Source: Brevibacterium siliguriense (GTDB taxonomy: Bacteria > Actinomycetota > Actinomycetes > Actinomycetales > Brevibacteriaceae). From it: DNA of 64,000 nucleotides. Under the pieces are notes generated by a model. That model was not told where the DNA came from. It saw only the letters and a program-made list of their open reading frames with translations, and searched no databases. This document shows, in pieces, positions 1-6,938 of this stretch. The position numbers and the translations under genes were made by a program. Each line of letters opens with the position of its first letter. Positions within the stretch are counted from its first letter, which is position 1. The stretch is taken from the NCBI RefSeq assembly GCF_900105315.1, contig NZ_LT629766.1:3958984-4022983 (forward strand). The letters run 5' to 3'.

Positions 1-484
1 CCTGGAACACGGAGTTGATGGCCACGAGTACGACGGCGGCCTCGCGGTCGCCACACGCCAGGTCATTCCAGATGAGAACCATGGCGATGCACCTGGCCAG
101 ACCGACGATGATCAATCCGGTGCGGTATTCGGGCAGGTCGGGAAGGAAGAGCCAGGCGAGCGCGAACATGAACGCCGGAGCCGCCAGCCAGTTGATGACC
201 AGAGCCGTGACCATGAGCTTCTTGTCGCTCAGCACGTGTCCGGTCTCGTTGTACCGGACCTTGGCGAGCACCGGAAACATCATCACCAGGAGGCCGATGG
301 CGGTCGGCAGGGATACGTCGGCGACCTTGACCGAGTCCAGAGTCTCGGCAACGCCAGGTACAAGCCTGCCCAACACCAGGCCCAGGGCCATGGCACCGAT
401 GATCCACAGCGGCAGGAATCGGTCCAGCGTCGACATCTTCGCCGCCACCGGCGAATCGGCGTCGGCAGGCGCCGTGGAATGCAT
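1..484 (-). CDS. acr3: ACR3-type arsenite efflux transporter, 3' part outside window
   Basis: The reading frame opens at ATG 484 and runs off the window start, leaving about 161 N-terminal residues. After a short hydrophilic leader it reads STLDRFLPLWIIGAMALG and then several hydrophobic helices, including a stretch around GLLVMMFPVLAKVRYNETG, which are hallmarks of the ACR3 arsenite/H+ antiporters of the BASS superfamily. The role would be export of As(III) across the cytoplasmic membrane. It is divergent from an arsR gene with a shared operator between them, which supports the assignment. The conserved cysteine of ACR3 lies in a later helix and probably falls near or beyond the visible end, so substrate residues cannot all be checked. 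Confidence 0.88.
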   Translation of the reverse strand, partial: MHSTAPADADSPVAAKMSTLDRFLPLWIIGAMALGLVLGRLVPGVAETLDSVKVADVSLPTAIGLLVMMFPVLAKVRYNETGHVLSDKKLMVTALVINWLAAPAFMFALAWLFLPDLPEYRTGLIIVGLARCIAMVLIWNDLACGDREAAVVLVAINSVFQ

Positions 485-566
485 GGTCCCCCTTGAGGTC
501 CGAATCGTATAGACGCCGCAGCCAGCTGCTGACGCATTGAAGTTCATCGATACGATAGGATCACAA

Positions 567-605
567 TACATCGACAGGTGTCAATGTATGGGCATAATGG
601 AAGAG
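567..605 (+). promoter_or_regulatory. ars operator overlapping arsR promoter; leaderless arsR transcript
   Basis: Inverted arms TACATCGACA (567-576) and TGTCAATGTA (579-588) have one mismatch and a 2-bp centre, as expected for an ArsR dimer site. On the + strand, TCGACA (571-576) and CATAAT (593-598), 16 bp apart, form a good -35/-10 pair that would start RNA at about 605, exactly on the arsR GTG. On the - strand, a perfect TTGACA (584-579) inside the same operator can serve acr3, though its -10 is unclear. ArsR binding would therefore block both promoters. Confidence 0.65.
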
Positions 606-955
606 TGACCACACATCCAGCGCCCTCTCCGACACAGACGGACGACTGCCGCCCGTCGCTGACCGTCTCGCCGTTAAGCCTCGATGACGCTCAGGATTTC
701 GCGCGCATCTTCAAGGCAGTGGCCGATCCGACTCGGTTACGCCTGGTCTCCCTCGTCGCCGCGCACGAGCAGCAGGAAGCCTGCGTCTGCGATCTCACAG
801 AACCCGTCGGCCTCGGCCAGCCGACCGTCTCCCACCACCTGAAGATCCTCGTCGATGCCGGGGTCCTTCACCGTGAGAAGCGCGGAATCTGGTCGTACTA
901 CTCGCTCGAGGCGGACACATTGAACCGACTGTCCGCATTTCTCTCCCCGGAGTGA
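605..955 (+). CDS. arsR: ArsR/SmtB-family arsenic-responsive repressor
   Basis: This is a small winged-helix repressor of 116 residues. Visible motifs are FKAVADPTRLRLVSLV, the metal-site helix ACVCDL (Cys-Val-Cys, as in ELCVCDL of classic ArsR) and the recognition helix QPTVSHHLKILVDAGVL followed by the wing EKRGIWSYYSL. It is known chemistry for this family that As(III) or Sb(III) binds the cysteine pair and releases DNA. An upstream in-frame ATG (584) and GTG (578) lie inside the operator. I prefer GTG 605 because the predicted transcription start falls there. It is divergent from acr3, so the pair is a minimal arsenic-resistance unit. Confidence 0.88.
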   Translation: MTTHPAPSPTQTDDCRPSLTVSPLSLDDAQDFARIFKAVADPTRLRLVSLVAAHEQQEACVCDLTEPVGLGQPTVSHHLKILVDAGVLHREKRGIWSYYSLEADTLNRLSAFLSPE

Positions 956-999
956 GGGCTCAACGGCAAAGCAGGGAGCCCGCCCCACCTACCCGCACT

Positions 1000-1506
1000 T
1001 CACGCGTGCATCCGTGCGCCCTTCACCACCCGGTCGACACCGTTCTTCGCACCGCGCAGCGCCACCCCGACGAGGTTGAGTTCCTCGGCCGGGACACCCG
1101 CGACGGCAGCCCTGTTGGCTGCGTCGTGACCGGTGGAGAACAGTTCCTCGGTATAGATCGCCGTCGCCAATCCGCGCCCCATCGCCTTCGTCCGGATCGA
1201 CCGCACCTTATCCGCATCCGCCGTCATCACCATGACCGGCTGGCGCAGCATCGGCAGGTAGTCGTTGCCGTCGGCGTCCCGGTAGTTCTCCCCGACCAGG
1301 CCCTCATCGCTCGTGGCGATTCCGGACATGAGGAAGGCGGTGACGTTGAGTTCCTGCCACGGCTGCAGGTCGTCGCGAAGGATGACGACGACCTTGGTGT
1401 CGAACCGGACCGGAGCGGTGGGGTCGGTGGTTAGGTTCTCGGCGGTCGCCTCGGCGGGGGTGGGCTGACCTTCGGTCTGATCTGTGGAATTCGTGTTCTC
1501 GTGCAT
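1000..1506 (-). CDS. DUF2000 family protein
   Basis: A 168-residue protein with an acidic, Thr/Glu-rich first 30 residues, then the DUF2000 core: TKVVVILRDDLQPWQELNVTAFLMSGI, GENYRDADGNDYLPMLRQPVMV, and a C-terminal part with MGRGLATAIYTEELFSTGHDAANRAAV. No enzymatic function is established for this family. The ATG at 1506 is preferred over an upstream in-frame start at 1569, because the longer form would overlap the divergent AraC gene. Only 49 bp separate it from that gene. DUF2000 genes are frequently seen next to AraC-type regulators, so it is probably the regulator's target. Confidence 0.75.
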   Translation of the reverse strand: MHENTNSTDQTEGQPTPAEATAENLTTDPTAPVRFDTKVVVILRDDLQPWQELNVTAFLMSGIATSDEGLVGENYRDADGNDYLPMLRQPVMVMTADADKVRSIRTKAMGRGLATAIYTEELFSTGHDAANRAAVAGVPAEELNLVGVALRGAKNGVDRVVKGARMHA

Positions 1507-1555
1507 GGATCCAGCGTCACCGATCCCCCACACCGCGGTCTTGTACATTTGTTGC

Positions 1556-2335
1556 ATGGTCGATGTCATCCGCGCGTGGCACCCGGCAGTCCCGCAGGTG
1601 CAGGAAGTTCTGCATGCGCGTTTCGACCATCACGCCTACCCCGCGCACACCCACGATTCGTGGACGGTGCTGCTCATCGACGACGGCGCCGTGACCTATG
1701 ATCTCGACCGTCACGACCACCTTGCCACTCCCGCAGCCGTGACTCTGCTGCCGCCGCAGGTGCCCCACGACGGCCGTTCCGCGCTGCCTGAGCAGGGCTT
1801 TCGCAAACGCGTGCTCTACCTCGATCCTGGCTGGCTGCCACCTGCCACCATCAACGCTGTGACCGATTCGCCCACCCTGCTCGGCGCCGATGCGCTGAGC
1901 ACCGTTACCGACATCCACGCCGCCCTCGCCGATCCTGCCGATGCCTTCGCTGCCGAATGCGGAGTGCTGGCCCTGCGGGAGATCGCGAATTCCCGACTCG
2001 TCCCCGCCACCGAGACCGCGCCCGATGCGCCGCTTGCCCGACGTCTGCGCGAAATGCTCGATGATCGTCTGCTCGAGTCCTTCACCATCGCCGAGGCGGC
2101 CGCCGAGCTCGGTGCACACCGCAGCCACCTGGTGCGGGTGTTCACCACGACGTTCGGGATCGCACCCCACCGGTATGTCATCGGCCGCCGGGTCGACCGC
2201 GCCCGCAGGCTGCTCTTGACCGGTCGCTCTCCCGCCGAGGCGGCTGCAGAGTCAGGGTTTCACGATCAGGCCCATCTCACCCGCCATTTCCGGTCGACCT
2301 TGGGCACGACACCCGCCATATTCTCCAGACGGTAG
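1556..2335 (+). CDS. AraC-family transcriptional regulator
   Basis: A 259-residue protein. Residues 10-150 form an AraC-type cupin sensor (HHAYPAHTHDSWTVLLIDDGAV, LLPPQVPHDGR). Residues about 165-259 hold the double helix-turn-helix: FTIAEAAAELGAHRSHLVRVFTTTFGIAPHRYVIGRRVDRARRLL, then SPAEAAAESGFHDQAHLTRHFRSTLGTTPA. Start ATG 1556 gives the usual family length; an upstream start would enter the DUF2000 gene. The divergent layout suggests control of the DUF2000 gene and of itself. The ligand is unknown. Confidence 0.88.
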   Translation: MVDVIRAWHPAVPQVQEVLHARFDHHAYPAHTHDSWTVLLIDDGAVTYDLDRHDHLATPAAVTLLPPQVPHDGRSALPEQGFRKRVLYLDPGWLPPATINAVTDSPTLLGADALSTVTDIHAALADPADAFAAECGVLALREIANSRLVPATETAPDAPLARRLREMLDDRLLESFTIAEAAAELGAHRSHLVRVFTTTFGIAPHRYVIGRRVDRARRLLLTGRSPAEAAAESGFHDQAHLTRHFRSTLGTTPAIFSRR

Positions 2336-2370
2336 AGGGCGGAGCCGATATCGATTCGGCTCTGCCCTCT
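2334..2370. terminator. Bidirectional hairpin between araC-like gene and adhesin gene
   Basis: The arm AGAGGGCGGAGCCGA (2334-2348) pairs with TCGGCTCTGCCCTCT (2356-2370) over 15 bp with one G-T wobble and a 7-nt loop. It starts at the araC-like stop codon and lies 25 bp past the adhesin stop, so it can end both convergent transcripts. There is no long T-tract, which is common in high-G+C actinobacteria. Confidence 0.7.
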
Positions 2371-2394
2371 GCTCGGATCAGCTACGAGACTGCA

Positions 2395-4554
2395 TCACAG
2401 CATGTCGGTCTTCCGTCGCCGCGATACGAGGATAGCGGCGATTCCGCCCCCAACGAGGAGCACGCCGAGGAGGCCGAACGTCATCGCTCCGGCGGCGCCT
2501 GTCCTCGGCAGATGAGAGCCGTCGCTGCTGGAGTCGGTCCCACCACTGGGGCTCCCTCCGGAGTCGCTCGCGGATCCGTCTGCTGAAGTGTTTCCGGACT
2601 TCGACGTGCTCGACGCAGCGCTGTCAGCGTTCGAGTTCGTCGCAGCCGAGTCATCAGCCTCTGGATCAGCTGCGGCCGAGTCGTCAGCACCCGGATCAGT
2701 TGCCGCGTCAGCACCTGGGTCGGTTGATGCCTTGGCATCGGCGCTCGTCGCTGCCTTGGCATCGGCGTTCGTCGCTGCCGTGTCCTGACCGTCCGAATCG
2801 GCAGTGGCGTCTACGTCAATATCCTTTGACCCCTCGTCCTTGGCGTCCGGGTCAGTCGAAGCATCGTCACCAGCGTCAGGATCGCTCGAGGCTTCGGCAT
2901 CTGACTCCTTCGATGCTTCGGCCTCGGCATTCACGTCGGACGAAGTGTCCGGATCTGACGATGCATCCGCATCAGGCGACGCGTCCAAATCAGCGTCCGC
3001 ATCAGGATCAGTAGAAGCATCCGGGTCAGTCGATGCATCCGCATCAGGCGACGCATCCAGATCAGCGTCCGCATCAGGATCAGTGGAAGCGTCCACGTCT
3101 GAGCCCGGATCTGCAGAGGCTTCGCCATCCGGATCGGTACCGACTCCGACATCCTTCTTGTTGACGATGTCGGAGAATGCCACGTCCCGCTTCTCGCCGG
3201 CGATCGTCACGGTCTGCGTCTCGTCCGTGAGCACAAATCCGTCGGGAGCGCGGGTCTCCGTGATGGTGTAGTCGCCCCAGGCCAAGTCGGTCACTTCGAA
3301 CTGCCCGACCGCCTCGTCAGCGTCGAGCTCTCCGTTGTCGGCCACGACGAAGTCCTCGCCGTCCGGGCCCGTCAGGGTGAATTCCGCACCGGCGAGCGCT
3401 TCGCCGTCCTCGTCGACCTTCTTCCAGCTCAGTGCTCCGGGGATCTGCTCGTTGACGAGCCGACAGGTGATGATCGCGTCCGTGTCGACAGTCTCGGTCA
3501 ATTCGAAACCGTCGGCGATGTTTCTGGTGCCGACGTCACGTCCGTCGGCGGTGCAGACCGCGTTCGAACCGGACTGCTGCTGAAGCCGGTAGCCTTCCTG
3601 CTGCTTCTCCGAGGCCCGCACCCCTTCTGCCGGGGTCGTCAGTTTGAAGCTCACCGTCCCGTCTGCATCGGTGGTCTTCTCAACTCCGTCCACCGAATCC
3701 GGGGACGAGATCGTCCAGCCCTCGCCTGGATATTTCGCGGAATTCTTCGCATGTTCGCCGGCCCCAGGGTCGATGAGTTTGGTGACGTTGAGAGTGCCTC
3801 GGCAGCTCTTCGTGGCGATCTCACGGAGCTGCTCGGCCAACTCGGAATAGTCCGAGACCACATAGTAGTCGTCTCCTGAGTTCTGGCCCGAGACCAGCTT
3901 GATGTTGCCCTCGTTGATCTCGCTGCCCACTCCCAAACCGACGACCTTGGTGCCCTGAGATTTCAGCGCATTCGCCGATTCGATGGCCTTGTCGATGTCG
4001 ATCTGATCGGTTCGCGTACCGCGGTCGGTATTGCCGCGTTCGGACCCCGGCACCCCGTATGCCGTGGGCTTGCCGTCGGTGACGAACAGTACCAAGTCGT
4101 GGTTCGTGCCGCCCAACTGCCCCAACCCGCGGTCCCAGTTCGTGCCTCCTGAGTTCTGGGGAACCCGCCGAAGTGCGTCGATCTGCTTGTTGAGTTCATC
4201 GACTGATTCCGAAGTTGCGACAGACGTGCTGGTGATCGGTTCGTTGGTGCCGTCGGGTCCGAATGTCGCAAACGAGTTGACAGACACTCTGCTCGGAGTC
4301 CCCGAGAGGCCGCTGGCGACAGATTTGGCCGCCGACTTCGAATCGTCGACGTCTCGATCGGACAGCGAATTCGACAAGTCGAGGACCACTCCGATATCGA
4401 GGCCGCATTTATCGGCCAGTGAGGGGTTCGGCAGTGGTTCTGCCGCGGCCTGTGCCGGCGCGACGGATGCACCGAGGAATGCGAACGAAGCAAGAACAGA
4501 CGATGCGAGGATCGCCGCTCCGTGCTTCGTCAGAGGAGGTCGCTTCAGGGACAA
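2395..4554 (-). CDS. LPRTG-anchored surface adhesin: VWA domain, SpaA-like domain, Asp/Ala/Ser repeat stalk
   Basis: A 719-residue wall protein. A Sec signal peptide ends near residue 37 (AQAAAEP). A von Willebrand A domain (about 52-245) carries the MIDAS motif DLSNS (59-63). A cysteine-containing middle domain follows, then a SpaA/Cna-B-type domain (about 372-465) with the Lys of SWKKVD, the Glu of TETRAPDGF and the Asn of DIVN placed to form an isopeptide crosslink. Residues about 470-680 are a low-complexity stalk of DPDA, DASPD and DAK units. The C-terminus is the sorting signal LPRTG (682-686), a membrane helix and RRRK. Start is TTG 4554 with AAGGAG 9 nt upstream. No sortase gene is in the window. 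Pilus-tip adhesins of actinobacteria have a similar layout. It is divergent from an ECF sigma fusion gene. Confidence 0.88.
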   Translation of the reverse strand: MSLKRPPLTKHGAAILASSVLASFAFLGASVAPAQAAAEPLPNPSLADKCGLDIGVVLDLSNSLSDRDVDDSKSAAKSVASGLSGTPSRVSVNSFATFGPDGTNEPITSTSVATSESVDELNKQIDALRRVPQNSGGTNWDRGLGQLGGTNHDLVLFVTDGKPTAYGVPGSERGNTDRGTRTDQIDIDKAIESANALKSQGTKVVGLGVGSEINEGNIKLVSGQNSGDDYYVVSDYSELAEQLREIATKSCRGTLNVTKLIDPGAGEHAKNSAKYPGEGWTISSPDSVDGVEKTTDADGTVSFKLTTPAEGVRASEKQQEGYRLQQQSGSNAVCTADGRDVGTRNIADGFELTETVDTDAIITCRLVNEQIPGALSWKKVDEDGEALAGAEFTLTGPDGEDFVVADNGELDADEAVGQFEVTDLAWGDYTITETRAPDGFVLTDETQTVTIAGEKRDVAFSDIVNKKDVGVGTDPDGEASADPGSDVDASTDPDADADLDASPDADASTDPDASTDPDADADLDASPDADASSDPDTSSDVNAEAEASKESDAEASSDPDAGDDASTDPDAKDEGSKDIDVDATADSDGQDTAATNADAKAATSADAKASTDPGADAATDPGADDSAAADPEADDSAATNSNADSAASSTSKSGNTSADGSASDSGGSPSGGTDSSSDGSHLPRTGAAGAMTFGLLGVLLVGGGIAAILVSRRRKTDML

Positions 4555-5043
4555 GGTTCTTCTCCTTCAGAAGAGGCCGTCACCTGCGCATTCGACGAAT
4601 GCCAGATGATCGGATGCACTGACTATGGGGTCGTGAGGCGGCCCTGCAGCCACGTGGTTCAGCAGGGCCGCCTCGGACGAGTCCGGGACTCGGAGGGGAC
4701 CCGAATCGGCTGTTGACTAACTGCCGGCTCAGGCTCGGAGCGATCGTGGATCTTGACCTCTCCATAGGCTGAGACCTCTGCGCAATCGATTTCGTTCGCG
4801 AGTTCCAGAAGTTTTTCTCTGCGACACGGCAAACAAGACCGCATCGGAAAGACACCTCTTCTCCTTCGGCTGACATTTCGAGCTCACAGCACCGGGTTAC
4901 GAATGTTTGGGACGCCGAGAACTTCTCCTGTAGAGTTTCAGCACTCCCCGTGAAATACCCCGAACTGTTCCCCGAATCACAGTTGAGGTCCCCATGCAGA
5001 TTCAACGCCGACTTCCGCGCCTTACTTTCGAGACGATAAGACG
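4555..5043. other. 489-bp intergenic region between adhesin and sigma-factor genes
   Basis: No convincing gene is seen; a 161-codon frame on the - strand has no recognisable domain and overlaps the sigma gene start. The region should hold both divergent promoters. It contains the strong hairpin listed separately and a second short palindrome (GAGTCC, central G, GGACTC) at 4679-4691. I could not identify a convincing ECF-type -35 element by eye. Confidence 0.5.
4635..4674. repeat. 13-bp perfect inverted repeat upstream of the adhesin gene
   Basis: GAGGCGGCCCTGC (4635-4647) and GCAGGGCCGCCTC (4662-4674) match perfectly around a 14-nt loop. It lies about 80 bp upstream of the adhesin start, in front of the gene rather than behind one, so it is not an ordinary terminator for any gene seen here. 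It could form a structure in the 5' leader, act as a binding site, or end an unseen transcript. Confidence 0.6.
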
Positions 5044-6828
5044 ATGACCGAGAGGTGGTCATCATCGGCCGATAGTTCCCGCTCCCCTTTCGGACTGCCG
5101 CGCCAGAACAGCGAACTCAGCGACTCCGATCTCTGTGCCCACATCCGTGACCACCGGCCCGAATCCGCAGCTGCACGGGCCGCCTACGGTGAGCTCTATG
5201 CCCGACATCGGCTTCCCGCATTGCATGTCGCACTGCGCCTCAACCGAAATCGTGCGCAGGCAGAAGATGCCGTCGCCGAGGCTTTCGCCAAGATCTGGCG
5301 CGCATGGGGGCGCGGGAAAGGGCCGGATGAATCCTTCAAGGCGTACCTCATGGTCGCTGTGCGCTCTGAATCGTACCGGCGCACTGCGATGGTCCGTGCC
5401 ACAACGATCGTCGAACCCGATGTGCTGACGTTCCTTGCAGACAGCGAGCCGGGCGATCACGCCGCCGAGGTGGCTGAGCGCGATCAGCTGGGTCGTGCTT
5501 TCAAGACCCTCCCCGACACCTGGCAGAGCGCACTCATCCTCATCGACATCGATGGAACATCGACCGCTGATGCGGCCGCAACGATGGACCTGTCGTCGAA
5601 TTCATTCAGTTCGCTCCTGCGTCGCGCACGAGAGGGGCTGCGGGCCGCCTATCTGCAGGAACACGTCGAACCCAGCGCCCCCGAATGCGTGGAGTACTCC
5701 TCTGCGCTTGCGCGGTTCGTGCGTCAGCAGCTGAGCCCGAAACGCGCCGAAGCGATCGAGGCTCATCTCAGTCACTGCATTCACTGCCGCCGTCAGTCGT
5801 TTGAGCTCCGCAGCATCAATGCGACGTTCCAGGCATGGATCACGCCGGCTGCTCTCGCTGCCGCACTCATCGAATGGGGCCATTTCCCGGAAGCAGCTGT
5901 GCTGCTGACGGGAGCAGGAACGGCGAACGTCGGGCCCGGTGGGCAGTCGGGTACGGTCGCCGCCGAGCCGCACTCAAGTGCGGCAGCCGCAGTGTCGAAG
6001 AGCAGCACAGGCACGGCCGCTGCCGGCAGCTCCGGAGGCAGCGCTGCCGGAATCGCGGCCGGAGCGTCGGCGGTCAAGGTTGCGATCGCAGGCATCGCTG
6101 CCAGCGCCGCCATTGCGGCCGGTGCCGCCACACTTGTGAATCTTCAGAGCGACCCCGCCCCGCAGTCTGCTGCTGCGGCAGAGACCTCCTCGGCGCCAGT
6201 TGACCCACCGAAGACGACGCCTTCTTCGCCCTCTCCACCGCGCACGACTGAGCCGGACGGAGGAGATGAGAGCGATGAGGGCTCGGACGAACGCGAGCAG
6301 AACGTCGCTGGGCGCTCCGCTCCAGGCGATGCGGAGCGGTCGCGGGACTCCCGGAAGAACGCTCAAGCGCCGGCCCCGCAGGAAGAGACCCAGACCCCCT
6401 CCTCGTCCGACCGGCAGCAGCCGACAGACAATGACGAAGAGCAGGAACCCGCCGAGGTTCCGGCTGCGGAACCGGATGACGCCTCGTCCGAAGCGACCCC
6501 GGAGACTTCCGCACCCACACCAGCCGCTGAGCCGACGGACTCGAACGAGCCCAGCCCCGAGCCGAGTAATCCTCCTTCGACCCCATCAGAACCGAGTTCC
6601 GACTCCTCATCGGAATCGTCGGAAGGCACTGACGATGCGGCTGCGAACAGCGACGCGGGCTCCTCGACCGCACCCAGCGAACCGGATGCAGGGGTCGACT
6701 CGGCCTCGGAAGCAGACGCAGACGTTTCAACTGCAGCAGATGCGTCTGGCGCCTCAGATGCCGATGGAGAGGACTCTGACGAAGGCCCCCACTGCCATGT
6801 CATCGGCTGGTGGGAGTTCTGCCACTGA
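5044..6828 (+). CDS. ECF sigma factor fused to zinc-finger, transmembrane helix and extracellular tail
   Basis: A 594-residue single chain. Residues about 47-118 form sigma region 2 (AYGELYARHRLPALHVALRL, AEDAVAEAFAKIWRAW) and about 150-205 region 4 (FKTLPDTWQSALILID, AATMDLSSNSFSSLLRRAREGL). Residues 215-252 resemble the zinc-binding motif of anti-sigma factors, with H241, C245 and C248 (HxxxCxxC). An Ala/Gly-rich linker leads to one hydrophobic segment (about 341-366). The last 225 residues are Pro/Ser/Glu/Asp-rich, like a wall-spanning stalk, and end in a short aromatic, His- and Cys-containing tip (CHVIGWWEFCH). Inference: a membrane-tethered sigma factor that senses the envelope. Typical ECF sigmas have about 200 residues. 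The neighbouring divergent adhesin is a plausible target. No separate anti-sigma gene is adjacent. Confidence 0.8.
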   Translation: MTERWSSSADSSRSPFGLPRQNSELSDSDLCAHIRDHRPESAAARAAYGELYARHRLPALHVALRLNRNRAQAEDAVAEAFAKIWRAWGRGKGPDESFKAYLMVAVRSESYRRTAMVRATTIVEPDVLTFLADSEPGDHAAEVAERDQLGRAFKTLPDTWQSALILIDIDGTSTADAAATMDLSSNSFSSLLRRAREGLRAAYLQEHVEPSAPECVEYSSALARFVRQQLSPKRAEAIEAHLSHCIHCRRQSFELRSINATFQAWITPAALAAALIEWGHFPEAAVLLTGAGTANVGPGGQSGTVAAEPHSSAAAAVSKSSTGTAAAGSSGGSAAGIAAGASAVKVAIAGIAASAAIAAGAATLVNLQSDPAPQSAAAAETSSAPVDPPKTTPSSPSPPRTTEPDGGDESDEGSDEREQNVAGRSAPGDAERSRDSRKNAQAPAPQEETQTPSSSDRQQPTDNDEEQEPAEVPAAEPDDASSEATPETSAPTPAAEPTDSNEPSPEPSNPPSTPSEPSSDSSSESSEGTDDAAANSDAGSSTAPSEPDAGVDSASEADADVSTAADASGASDADGEDSDEGPHCHVIGWWEFCH

Positions 6829-6870
6829 TCCACCGCCGAAGGCGGAGAGCTCGGACTGCTCGCGGTGGAT
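6828..6870. terminator. Hairpin after the sigma-fusion gene
   Basis: ATCCACCGC (6828-6836) pairs with GCGGTGGAT (6862-6870), and a small GCC/GGC stem lies inside the loop. It begins on the last base of the stop codon and lies beyond the 3' end of the convergent LuxR gene too. Confidence 0.5.
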
Positions 6871-6938
6871 CGTCGCTCCGGCGCTGCTGACAACTGGCCG
6901 GCGAGTAGGCCGCCTGTCCGCGGACGATTGCCACGCAG

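Noticed and set aside
2980..3110. Possible CRISPR or regulatory tandem repeats
   Set aside because: The repeats are in frame, code for acidic stalk units, vary in length and have no spacer pattern.
2588..3271. Open frames on the + strand opposite the adhesin stalk
   Set aside because: They mirror the Asp/Ala/Ser codon repeats as Ala/Ser/Gly-rich strings. The adhesin frame has a signal peptide, domains and LPRTG.
4580..5065. 161-codon open frame on the - strand between the adhesin and sigma genes
   Set aside because: No recognisable domain, Arg/Ser-rich in the manner of shadow frames, and it overlaps the sigma gene start and the hairpin region.
5974..6893. Long frames antisense to the Pro/Ser-rich tail of the sigma fusion, and a 307-codon + frame at 6200-7123
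   Set aside because: They are Arg/Pro- or Ser/Ala-rich shadows of low-complexity sequence without start signals or domains.
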